This document shows, in pieces, positions 34,173 through 43,000 of a stretch of DNA of 64,000 nt. The stretch lies in NCBI RefSeq assembly GCF_003814875.1, contig NZ_RKQF01000001.1, positions 5,270,001-5,334,000 of the forward strand, given 5' to 3'. Within the stretch, counting starts at the first letter, position 1. Each line of letters starts with the position of its first letter. The DNA is from Streptomyces sp. Ag109_O5-1 (GTDB lineage Bacteria > Actinomycetota > Actinomycetes > Streptomycetales > Streptomycetaceae). The notes under the pieces were generated by a model. The model was not told the origin of the DNA. It did no database searches and saw nothing but the letters and a program-made list of their open reading frames with translations. Position numbers and translations under genes: made by a program.

Positions 34173-34871
34173 GTGCGCAGGAAGACCATGGCCGAGCGCG
34201 TAAAGCGCCATTTCGGCGTTCCCGCGGACGCTGCCGCATGGTGCAGGATCGGCAAGATCCCGACACCTCCTAAGGAGATACACCAGGCCGCAGGCGACGG
34301 GCCGCTACGGCCCGCCCTCATCCGCCCGCTGGGCGCGCTCGGCATGCTACTGGGCGGGCTCTTCTACCCTCTGCTGATGCTTCTCATCTACCTCTCGGTG
34401 CTGGAGGAGAAGATGGACCGGCTGCTGGGCCCGGACTCGGAGCGAGTCAGAGAGCGAGCCAAGGATCGCGCGACCAAGGAGGGAAGGGCCGCCCTCCGCG
34501 CTCACGGCCTCGACCAGGTATTCGACGGCAACTGGAGCGGGTCAGCCGGCCAGTTCCTGCTCCGCTGGTACAGCCGCTCGTCACACCACAACCGACTCCT
34601 CGTCCTGACTCAGGACCGCATCATCCTCGCGGCACCTCCCAAGCGCGTCTCCATACGGCAGGAGGCGCAGACACAGGTCGTCGCCGAAATTCCGTTCACG
34701 GAAGCGGCGGTCGAGGATCCCCTCGTCGGACAGTATGCAAGCGACCGGCTGCGCATCCGGTTCAGCGACGACTCTTGGCTCACAGTCATCACCGAGGAGA
34801 CACCCAGTGAGGTGCACACGTATGTGATGCGGCACTCCAGGCTGGGCAGCCGACCGCACACCGGCCACTGA
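34173..34871 (+). CDS. Membrane protein with PH-like domain
   Basis: 232 residues from GTG 34173, 18 bases after the secreted-protein gene, so probably one operon. A cytoplasmic head, then one hydrophobic segment (LGALGMLLGGLFYPLLMLLIYLSVL), a charged linker, and a C-terminal PH-like region (NRLLVLTQDRIILAAPPKR, DRLRIRFSDDSWLTVI) of the kind also seen in the 18038 and 25227 proteins. A likely inner-leaflet membrane protein; no known role. Confidence 0.62.
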   Translation: MRRKTMAERVKRHFGVPADAAAWCRIGKIPTPPKEIHQAAGDGPLRPALIRPLGALGMLLGGLFYPLLMLLIYLSVLEEKMDRLLGPDSERVRERAKDRATKEGRAALRAHGLDQVFDGNWSGSAGQFLLRWYSRSSHHNRLLVLTQDRIILAAPPKRVSIRQEAQTQVVAEIPFTEAAVEDPLVGQYASDRLRIRFSDDSWLTVITEETPSEVHTYVMRHSRLGSRPHTGH

Positions 34872-35429
34872 CCAGGCAAGAAGCCTCGGGTTCCCATCCA
34901 TCGCAACGAGTGGGCCATGGCGTCACTCAGGTACAGCAGAACACGGCCGCGGGTGCACTTCGCCCAGCCCCTCAGGTCTTTCGCGGGGCCTTGCCGTCCA
35001 ACTCGCATCCTGCCGCGCGAGGCCGCTCGCGGAGTTCCGTCGCAGTGTTCTTCGCCCAGCTCTTGATGTCGTCCGACGGATCGAACGAAAGCGGAACCCA
35101 GTCCCTCAGACAGACGATGCCGCACGTCTCGATGTCACTCCTGGGTGCTGTCATCCTTCAGCCAGGTAAGCAAACCGGCCACCGCGTCGAAGAATTCGAA
35201 TGGCGTCGGCGATCTACAGAAGTGGAGTGGAGAAGGTCAGCCGATGGTGCATGTCGCTGCCGGGAACGAACAGTTGGCAGCCCAACGTGACCGATGGCAT
35301 CCAACCGTTCACCCCGCTGGCGGAACGGTACCACCCTGATACCGTCGGCCTGTCGCGCGAAAAGTCTGCGGGTTCCGCCAACCCCGGGACGGACAGAACA
35401 ATTGACTAATTATGGGGAGGGTTCACTGC
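34872..35429. other. Gene-poor stretch with possible gene remnants
   Basis: No strongly supported gene. On the minus strand 34972-35154 has natural-looking codon use (listed separately), and just upstream a 17-residue frame end (DAVAGLLTWLKDDSTQE) looks like the last codons of another decayed gene. Confidence 0.4.
34972..35154 (-). pseudogene. Possible remnant of a hypothetical gene
   Basis: 60 residues starting MTAPRSDIETCGIVC and containing LRDWVPLSFDPSDDIKSWAKNTATELRERPRAAG, a plausible helical cytosolic sequence. Start lacks a good ribosome site, and the frame begins inside the end of another coding-like stretch. Could be a short intact gene; I favour a remnant. Confidence 0.35.
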
Positions 35430-36095
35430 ATGAGTGACGAAGTATCTCGTAACGCCTTCGATGATCCTGGCACTCTGCGCGCATGGCAGCGCGCGCGGCG
35501 ACGGTCTATCACGGCTACCACTCTCTGGATACTGTCCCTACCAGGCTTCTTCGTGCTGGAGACAATTACCTGGGAGTCATTGACGGGTGGTTCGCTGCCG
35601 GTGTACATCATGGTCCTTCCCATTCTTATCTCGGCTGTCGGAGTCGGTGTGTCCGACTCCCGCCGGGTGCAGCTCAAGGAGATGCGCAGAATCCTGGCGG
35701 TCTACCCTTGGCAGGATCACCCCCCGCTCAAAAACGCTACTCCGGCAGATATCAACTATCTGAAACTCCCCGACCCCGACGACCGGGCGAAATACATCAG
35801 TGTCGTTGTCCGGCGATACGGGCTCACAGGCAAGCACTGGCGAAGCGCCCTGAGCAACGCCAGGACCCGGGGCTTCATGTTCGCGGGAGACCCGCGGTTC
35901 GCGGCCGTGGTCGCACTCCGGGGAGTGGATGAACTCGGCATGGCACGGCCCACGCATGTTCTCGCGCCGGCCAGGGGAGCCCGACCGGACGGGGTCAGCG
36001 AGCCGGCCTGGCTGCGCGCCCGAGCGGCCGGTATCTCTGGAGAATCGGCGTTCAGCGAAGAGGAGCTGAGGCAATTGGAGTCCGAGGGGAAGTGA
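35430..36095 (+). CDS. Hypothetical membrane protein
   Basis: 221 residues from ATG 35430, preferred because GGGGAGGG lies 8 bases upstream; ATG 35412 is six codons earlier. Two adjacent hydrophobic segments at about 28-50 and 58-75 (TLWILSLPGFFVLETIT, SLPVYIMVLPILISAVGVGV), then a cytosolic part with VYPWQDHPPLKNATPADINYLKLPDPDD and ARTRGFMFAGDPRFAAVVAL. Seven bases before the next gene on the same strand. No known family recognised. Confidence 0.6.
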   Translation: MSDEVSRNAFDDPGTLRAWQRARRRSITATTLWILSLPGFFVLETITWESLTGGSLPVYIMVLPILISAVGVGVSDSRRVQLKEMRRILAVYPWQDHPPLKNATPADINYLKLPDPDDRAKYISVVVRRYGLTGKHWRSALSNARTRGFMFAGDPRFAAVVALRGVDELGMARPTHVLAPARGARPDGVSEPAWLRARAAGISGESAFSEEELRQLESEGK

Positions 36096-36101
36096 GCTGC
36101 C

Positions 36102-36611
36102 GTGCCTGAGTTCATCTACACCCCGCTCAGTGACCAGGATGACATCGAGGACGGGCTCTTCCTCGGCCACCTCGACGTCATGGGAAAATCGGGCACTGCG
36201 ACCACGCGCACCACACGCCGCCCGGATGGCGGCATGGGGATCATCCTTTTCCCGGCCGTGGTGGATCTGCTCGACGGCATGACAGGTCTGCTGCGCCGCG
36301 GGCGCGGCAGGTTCACGTCCTCCGGCATGGGGCCGCCTCTGACGTTCAAGCTGAACGGTCAGGTCATGTCGATCAGGCGCCGCTTGACGGTGATCGACGA
36401 GTCGTCACCCCAGGCTGTTGCCGACGCAGTGTGGGCCGCGGCACAGAAGTTGTCAAACGCCCTCCTGCCGCGGGTCACTGAAGCGACGGAATACACCGAA
36501 ACCATGGAAGACGGCAGCATTGGGTATATCGACTACCGCGTTCAACTGCCTGCGGCTATGTCGAGGTTCCAGGAGGCACGTAAGTCGCTTACGTACCGTA
36601 CTGCGCCCTAG
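36102..36611 (+). CDS. Hypothetical protein, 169 residues
   Basis: GTG 36102, just after the membrane protein gene. No signal or membrane helix. The centre has FKLNGQVMSIRRRLTVIDESSPQAVADAVWAAAQKL and the end IDYRVQLPAAMSRFQEAR. It overlaps the convergent effector-like gene by 23 bases. Because it faces the effector it is not in the usual place of an immunity gene. Function unknown. Confidence 0.58.
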   Translation: MPEFIYTPLSDQDDIEDGLFLGHLDVMGKSGTATTRTTRRPDGGMGIILFPAVVDLLDGMTGLLRRGRGRFTSSGMGPPLTFKLNGQVMSIRRRLTVIDESSPQAVADAVWAAAQKLSNALLPRVTEATEYTETMEDGSIGYIDYRVQLPAAMSRFQEARKSLTYRTAP

Positions 36612-38064
36612 CAGGCAGGATGCCGGGTTCGTAGCCGCCGCCGCCTGCGCCGCTCAAGCCGTCCAGAATGACGCTGTTGGTATCGAACTCCGCGCCGAAG
36701 AAAACTGAACTCACAGTGGCCCGAGTGAGGCTCTTCACGAGGCCTTCCGCGCCGCCGGTTATGATCTTGCCTCTGGGATTCTTCCCGGCAAAGGTCAAAC
36801 CGAGCTGCATATACTCCCTGCGGGTCATATTGGTGTAGCTACTGTCATTGATGATCTTAGGAATCTTACTGAAGCCCTTATTCACCAGGGGTGTCATGCC
36901 AGCGCCGATGACGTTACCTACAAGGTTGCTTACAGCGTTCTTCTGGACCTCGTTCCAGCCGCCGTTCATAGCATCAGTGAGCGTGGTCTTGAGCTCTCCC
37001 GTCGCGAACGTGTAGGTAACCTTGCGGAGGCCCTTGAGGTCTTCCCCCATACGCCACATCTTAATGAGACGGCTGCACGCGACCTCGGCCTTCCTGACCC
37101 TGATCGCCGTCCTGAATCCACCAGCCAGCTTGCCGGCCTTTGCCAACATGCTCAACCTACCAACCACGGGAATGCAGTCCAGTATCGCGAAGACCAGGTC
37201 TCCCCACCCGGCCTTACCTTGTGCGAACTTGGCAATCGTATCCGCGAGAACCACGAGTGCCGCGGCCATGATGATGGCCACAAGCCATGGAGCAGCCACG
37301 AAGAGTGCCACAATGCCCGCAACCGCCACGATGATTTTGCAGGCCGTGACAAACCCATCCCAGTGGTCCGCCACCCAGTCGCCCAGCTTCTCATACCACT
37401 TCTTGTTGTGGATCCCGGCGTCGGAAGCACTGTGAATGTCCTGGACGAGTTTCGTGGCAGCCTTGTCCTGGTCCTTGCCAGCGTTCTCCGCCTTGGTCTT
37501 CAACTCAGCCAGCTGTGCGTTCAGGCTGCCGACCTGGCCCTGCGCCGCCTGCTGGTGCTCGTTGGCGTGTTGAGCGTCGCGGGTCGCCTTGCGAACCTTC
37601 GCCGGGTCAGGTGCGGGTGTGTCACCCGTGGGGTTGTTGACCTTGTCCTGCGCGGACTTGGCGGTGTTCGCTGCGGTGGTGGCGCTGGCCAGCCGGGACT
37701 GCGCCCGGGATAGGTCGCCGCGCAGCGTCCGGGCCTTGGCGAGAGCATGGTCCGCCGTCGCCTGGGCGTCCTCCAGCTTCCCGGCATAGGCCAGCAGGGC
37801 TCCTGCTACCAGGTCGTACGAGTCGTGCAGCTTCTGCAGTTGGCCGGGCAGCTTGCCGATCTGCTCCTTGAACGCGTCCATGGCCTTGCCGTCCGACTCC
37901 TTGAGGACGGAGTCCTTCGAAGCCGAGCGCATACCCCTGAGGACGGTGGAGACGTCTTCGACGAAGGTCTTGTAGCGCTGGGCCTGGAGTTTGACCTCGT
38001 GCGAATCGCCGGGCGTCGGGTCGTCATGCAGGTCGAGGTTGTGCCAGTCGGTGGGGCGAACCAT
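36589..38064 (-). CDS. Type VII-like effector protein, module 3
   Basis: 491 residues. The head is helical (VKLQAQRYKTFVEDVSTVLRGM, then a KESDGKAMDAFKEQIGKLPGQL helix) with no clear WXG turn. A long charged coiled coil spans about 110-220. WYEKLGDWVADHWDGFVTACK leads into a hydrophobic hairpin (IIVAVAGIVALFVAAPWLVAIIMAAALVVLADTI, about 243-275) and WGDLVFAILDCIPVVGRLSML, the same plan as modules 1 and 2. The tail after residue 320 has lower G+C (about 45 percent by hand count over 36841-36900), as if from another source. No known toxin motif. Follows the accessory gene by five bases. Confidence 0.65.
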   Translation of the reverse strand: MVRPTDWHNLDLHDDPTPGDSHEVKLQAQRYKTFVEDVSTVLRGMRSASKDSVLKESDGKAMDAFKEQIGKLPGQLQKLHDSYDLVAGALLAYAGKLEDAQATADHALAKARTLRGDLSRAQSRLASATTAANTAKSAQDKVNNPTGDTPAPDPAKVRKATRDAQHANEHQQAAQGQVGSLNAQLAELKTKAENAGKDQDKAATKLVQDIHSASDAGIHNKKWYEKLGDWVADHWDGFVTACKIIVAVAGIVALFVAAPWLVAIIMAAALVVLADTIAKFAQGKAGWGDLVFAILDCIPVVGRLSMLAKAGKLAGGFRTAIRVRKAEVACSRLIKMWRMGEDLKGLRKVTYTFATGELKTTLTDAMNGGWNEVQKNAVSNLVGNVIGAGMTPLVNKGFSKIPKIINDSSYTNMTRREYMQLGLTFAGKNPRGKIITGGAEGLVKSLTRATVSSVFFGAEFDTNSVILDGLSGAGGGGYEPGILPARAQYGT

Positions 38065-38069
38065 GGAGC

Positions 38070-38783
38070 TCAGTTCTCCGTGTCGAGGTCGGCGCGGTAT
38101 ACGAAGCGGAACGTGCCGGCGATGGCGTCGAAGAGCTGCAACATCGGCTCGACCAAGGCGAGTTGGGGCGTGCTGGCGCTAATGACTGCGACTTTCGGGT
38201 TGCCGTCCGGGAAGGGCACGAGGGTCTGCATCATCACCGCGCGATAGCTACGGCTGTCGTCAGGGATCTCGATGTCCTCGATCCCCTCGGTACGGGCCGC
38301 CTGTCCGGCGTCGGGCAGTTCCACCATGCGCACCCGACGCCAGGGATCAGTCGGCCGACGCCCGGGAGCGATCGGTGTCAGGACCCGCATGAGAGTGTCG
38401 AGATCGGTGGGAGCAGTCTCTCCCGTGGTCTCGTTCACTGCTTCGCTCACGCTGACCGTGAGGCTGGCCACCATCGGTTCGTCGTCGACGATCTCGCACA
38501 TGGAGCCGGAATAGACGACGTTGTTCTTCCTGACCTCGCGGGCTGTCTTCTTCAGCGTCCTGACCAGATCAGCTTGGTATTCGGCCAGTTCCGGCCTCTG
38601 TCTGATCCGCTCCGCCACCAACTCGCGGATCGAGCGATTCACCGTAGCGGGGTGAACGTCGAACTCATACCAGGTGCTGGGGACCTGGATGTTGATACCG
38701 ATGACGTCCCCGGGGGCGGCTCCAGCGAAAAGGTCCGCGGTCAAGGGTCCCTCGGCCTCGGCGTGACTCTGTTCAGTTTCCAC
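38070..38783 (-). CDS. Module accessory protein (d), module 3
   Basis: About 237 residues from GTG 38783, inside the end of the upstream gene; an ATG 17 codons earlier is less likely. Segments: GINIQVPSTWYEFDVHPATVNRSIREL, MVASLTVSVSEAV, a WRRVRMVELPDAGQAAR strand (cf. LP-x-GPAVR in the others), MMQTLVPFPDGNPKVAVISASTPQLALVEPMLQLFDAIAGTFRFV. The C-terminal part resembles 19305-19943. Sits between the small helical gene and the effector gene, unlike modules 1 and 2 where it follows. Confidence 0.6.
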   Translation of the reverse strand: METEQSHAEAEGPLTADLFAGAAPGDVIGINIQVPSTWYEFDVHPATVNRSIRELVAERIRQRPELAEYQADLVRTLKKTAREVRKNNVVYSGSMCEIVDDEPMVASLTVSVSEAVNETTGETAPTDLDTLMRVLTPIAPGRRPTDPWRRVRMVELPDAGQAARTEGIEDIEIPDDSRSYRAVMMQTLVPFPDGNPKVAVISASTPQLALVEPMLQLFDAIAGTFRFVYRADLDTEN

Positions 38784-39090
38784 CCTTGCCCCCCTGCTCG
38801 TGCTTGCGGAGGGCGTTCCGGAGATCGGCATCAAGCTTCGTCATCTTATCGACGATCTCCTGCGCCATCTTGGCCACACTTTCAAGGCCGACGTCGATCT
38901 CCTTACGACCGTCTTTCCAGCCGTGCATAAAGTCTTCCATGGCGTCGAACGCCGTGCTGGAGCCCAACTCTCCGTTGCCGAGCTTCCGGTCTACCTGACC
39001 GGTGTCGTCCATTCGCTTCTTGATAGACCGCAGTTGCCCTGCCAAGGTGTCAAGCCCGGCAAGACTGAGTACGAGATCACCCTTGGGCAT
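38773..39090 (-). CDS. WXG/EspC-like small helical protein, module 3
   Basis: 105 residues from ATG 39090. Helix (LSLAGLDTLAGQLRSIKKRM), then FMHGWKDGRKEIDVGLESVAK with the Trp in the same place as in the other two partners, then a C-terminal helix with Lys/Gly-rich end. Probably the export partner of the module 3 effector. The accessory gene starts inside its last codons. Confidence 0.68.
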   Translation of the reverse strand: MPKGDLVLSLAGLDTLAGQLRSIKKRMDDTGQVDRKLGNGELGSSTAFDAMEDFMHGWKDGRKEIDVGLESVAKMAQEIVDKMTKLDADLRNALRKHEQGGKGGN

Positions 39091-39502
39091 GTCCGGTTTC
39101 CCCCAATTAACCCAGAATCATTAATCACAGCTCAAGTCGCTTTCGTAATATGACTGCTGGCCCCAAGCGCTGCGTGCAAGTGCTACAGCCGCCGACCGAC
39201 TCATCACGCCGCGCACGCTACAAGCAGCTGGCATCTGCACCATTCACCCATAGCGTCCGCCTGGCTCACAGGCGGCGCAGCTGTTGAGACTTCGGAAAGG
39301 ATTCGTTCGGACGGAACGGGCTGCGTCAACGTTGAGCCTTCGATCTCGATCAAGATTTTCGGCTCTGCGCATGCTTTCTGGCGCGAGAAGCAGTAGATGA
39401 AACAGCCGGATGGGCCGAGTTCGGTAGCGGTGACCCCGGAGGCGACGTGCACCAAGCCGTGTATGCCTCGCCGCCTCCGAGTCACTCCGCGGACCCGATC
39501 GA
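39091..39502. other. Gene-poor stretch between module 3 and the WXG100 gene
   Basis: About 410 bases. An open frame on the minus strand (39204-39485) has irregular composition and no ribosome site; I do not call it. It should hold the module 3 promoter. Nothing else recognisable. Confidence 0.35.
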
Positions 39503-39805
39503 TCAGCCCTTGGCCTGCTTCGCCAGCTGCTCGTCCAGCTGCTCGTACGCTTCCTTGGCCTTCTTCAGGAAGTCCGAGAGGCCGTGCAGGCCCTGGATGG
39601 TCTTGGACGCGCCCTTCGTGAACTCCTTCATGGAGTCGTCGTACGCTCCCGAGGCCTTCTGGGTGGTGAAGCCGTTCTCCACCAGGGCGCTGACCCGCTT
39701 CTCCACGTTCTTGATCTTGTCCTCAAGCTCGTGCATGTCCTTGATCAGGTCGCCCGCGACCTTCTCCATCTCGGCATAAGTGAGATCCGTGTCTTTGCTG
39801 GCCAT
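39503..39805 (-). CDS. WXG100-type protein (EsxA-like) divergent from the EssC-like gene
   Basis: 100 residues from ATG 39805 with GGGAGGAAG six bases upstream. Size and helix-turn-helix layout match WXG100 proteins: helix VAGDLIKDMHELEDKIKNVEKRV, turn ALVENGFTTQKASGAYDDS, helix KEFTKGASKTIQGLHGLSDFL. The Trp-x-Gly is replaced by Asn-Gly-Phe at the turn. The C-terminal part (KKAKEAYEQLDEQLA) could hold the export signal. Lying head to head with the EssC-like ATPase, it is probably the general small substrate of this secretion system. Confidence 0.75.
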   Translation of the reverse strand: MASKDTDLTYAEMEKVAGDLIKDMHELEDKIKNVEKRVSALVENGFTTQKASGAYDDSMKEFTKGASKTIQGLHGLSDFLKKAKEAYEQLDEQLAKQAKG

Positions 39806-40045
39806 GACGGCTTCCTCCCGTTCGTGTGGCCGCAGGGCCTTCCCCCGTGGCATCGTTCGCGCGGATCGTGGCCATGACACGGCCGTCCGCACGAGCAAAG
39901 ATCCTACGGGGGTGACGCGTGGGACCGCACGGCCCTTGTGCGGTGGAACTGTGAACCGTGCAGATCCCGTTGCACCCGGGAAAGAACGTGCGGCTAAGGT
40001 CACTTCCACTGTGTTGGGTGCTATCGGTGTGTTGGGGGACGGAAC
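39806..40045. promoter_or_regulatory. Divergent promoter of the WXG100 and EssC-like genes
   Basis: 240 bases between two divergent starts; no open frame of note. GGGGGAC precedes the GTG of the EssC-like gene. I could not fix a -10 element. Confidence 0.4.
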
Positions 40046-43000
40046 GTGCGCCTGAGTCTGACCGTCGTCGATCCGGTCGGCGGTGCCACCGCCGACGTGG
40101 TGCTCGACGCGGATCCCGAGTCCACGGTCGGTGACGTCGCCCGGGAGTTGGCCCGGCAGGTCGGTCTGGGGTTTCCCGACAGCAACGAAGGGGCCCAGGT
40201 CATACCCATCGGTGCGCACCGGCAACAGGCCGCCGTCGTCCAGGCATCCGGTCCGCACGCCTATGTCGACGGGTACGCCCTCGACCCCGCCGCCACCGTC
40301 GTCGGCTCGCCGCTGCGCGACGGTGTCGTCGTCTCCCTGCACGATCCCGCCGGGTGTCTGCTCGGCGAACCCACCGGTGTCGTGGAGTTCCGGGTCGCCG
40401 GCGGTCCGGCCGCGGGTTCCGTGCACCGGCTCGGTGTCGGGCGGTACGACATCGGTACCGGGGCCGCCTCGCACATCCGCGTCGAGGACCCGGAGCTCGC
40501 GGCCCGTGCCGCCACCCTCACCATCGCCATCGGCGGCACCTGCAAGGTTCAGGTGCACGGGGAAGGCGCGCGGTTGGACGGGGAGGAGTTCAAGGGCGAC
40601 GGGGACTGGCCGCTCGGGTCCCAACTCGCACTCGGCAACACGCTGTTCGAGATCGCCGCCTACTCCCCGCCCAACGCCGCCCTCAAGTGGTCCGACGACG
40701 GTGCCGGGCTCGACTACAACCGGCCCCCTCGGCTGCGTCCCGCCGAACGGCAGACGCACTTCTCGCTGCCCAACCCGCCCGGCGACTACGAGGCCCGGCC
40801 GCTGCCCTGGCTGATGGCCCTGCTGCCGCTCGTCGGCGCCGTCGTGTCCGTGTTCATGTTCCATCGCTGGTACTACCTGGTGATGGCCGTGATGAGCCCG
40901 ATCATGCTCTTCGGCAACTACTTCATGGACAAGAAGCACGGCAGGAAGTCCCACGCCAAGCAGCTCAAGGAGTACAAGGAGCACAAGGAGCGGATCGAGG
41001 GGGAGGCCCAGGAGGCGCTGGTCGCCGAGCGGTCGGAGCGGCGGGGTGCGGTGCCGGATCCGGGCGCCGTGCTGACGTACGGGACCGGGCCGCGTACCCG
41101 GCTCTGGGAGCGGCGGCGCACCGACGCCGACCACCTCCTCGTCCGCTTCGGCACCGGGCGCGTCCCCTCCGAGGTCGAGCTCGACGACCCCGAGCAGGAC
41201 GAGCACAAGCGCAAGGTCCGCTGGTACATCGAGGACGCCCCGGTCGCGCTGTCGCTGCGCGATCTGGGGGTGATCGGGGTCGCCGGGCCGGGGGATTCGG
41301 CGCATGCGCTGGGGCGTTGGGCCGTCGCCCAGACCGCCGTGCTGCACAGCCCCATGGACGTGCAGTTCTACGTCCTCACCGACCACGACGCCGGTACCCG
41401 CTGGGACTGGGTGCGCTGGCTGCCGCACTCCCGCCCCGGCGGCGGCCAGGACGTGAACGTCCTCATCGGCACCGATTCCGAGACCGTCGCCACCCGCGTC
41501 GGCGAGCTCACCCAGCTCCTCGACGGCCGGCAGAAGGCCCTCCAGCAGGGCGGGCGGAGCAAGACCGACGGGCCCGCGTTCAGTGATCCGGACGTCGTGG
41601 TGGTGTGGGACGGGTCCCGGCGGCTGCGGTCCATGCCCGGTGTCGTACGGCTGTTGAAGGAAGGGCCGGGCGTCGCCATCCGCTCCATCTGCCTCGACGA
41701 GGAGGAGCGCTTCCTTCCCGGTGAGTGCCAGGGAGTCGTCGTCGCCGAGCCGGTCGCGTCCGCAGATGCTCCGGCAACGGCCGTCACGCAGCAGACCGTT
41801 GGCGGCTTCCCCTCGTTCCAGGCCTGGCATCCCGACCAGCAGGTCGAGGAACAGGCGCCCCAGGACCTGGAGTTGCGGCTGCGCGTCGAGCAGAGCGGGG
41901 CGCTGCGCAAGCGCAACGTACGGCCCGACTTCGTCACCCCCGCCTGGTGCGGCCGGCTCGCCCGCTCCCTCTCCCCGCTCCGGGACATCAGCGGCGAGAC
42001 CGAGGACTCGGCACTGCCCGGCTCCAGCCGGCTGCTCGACGTGCTCCAGCTGGAGCCGCCGACGCGGGATGCCATCGCCGCCCGGTGGCGGATGGGCGGG
42101 CAGTCGACCATGGCCGTCATCGGGGAGTCGTACGACGGGCCGTTCGGCATCGATCTGCGGCGCGACGGGCCGCACGGCCTGATCGCCGGTACGACCGGTT
42201 CCGGCAAGTCCGAGCTGCTGCAGACCATCGTGGCCGCGCTGGCGGTGGCGAACACCCCGGAGAACATGACCTTCGTCCTCGTCGACTACAAGGGCGGCTC
42301 GGCGTTCAAGGACTGTGTGAAGCTGCCGCACACGGTGGGTATGGTCACCGACCTCGACGCCCACCTGGTGGAGCGGGCCCTGGAGTCGCTGGGTGCCGAG
42401 CTGAAGCGGCGCGAGCACATCCTGGCCGCCGCCGACGCCAAGGACATCGAGGACTACCAGGACCTGGTGAGAAGGGATCCGTCGCACGCTCCGGTTCCCC
42501 GACTGCTCATTGTCATCGACGAGTTCGCGTCCATGGTGCGCGATCTGCCCGACTTCGTCACGGGACTTGTCAATATCGCGCAGCGAGGGCGGTCCCTCGG
42601 CATTCATCTGCTGCTCGCCACGCAGCGGCCCTCCGGTGTCGTGTCCCCCGAGATCCGCGCCAACACCAACCTCCGGATTGCGCTGCGCGTGACCGACGCC
42701 GGCGAGTCGACCGACGTCATCGACGCACCCGACGCTGGGCACATCGCGAAGAGCACGCCGGGCCGGGCGTATGTGCGGCTGGGGCACGCCTCGCTGATCC
42801 CGTTCCAGTCGGGGCGGGTCGGCGGCCGGCGGCCGGGTGCGGCCGACCCGGCCACCCTCGCGCCCTGGGCCGGGGCGCTGTCCTGGCAGGACCTGGGGCG
42901 GGCCGCGCTGCGCAAGCCCAAGTCCGAGGCCCGGGAGGACGACGAGATCACCGACCTGAAGGTGCTCGTCGACGCCGTGCGCGAGGCCAACACCGCGCTC

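Noticed and set aside
39204..39485. Minus-strand frame of 93 codons
   Set aside because: Irregular composition and no ribosome site; not conserved in any pattern I can see.
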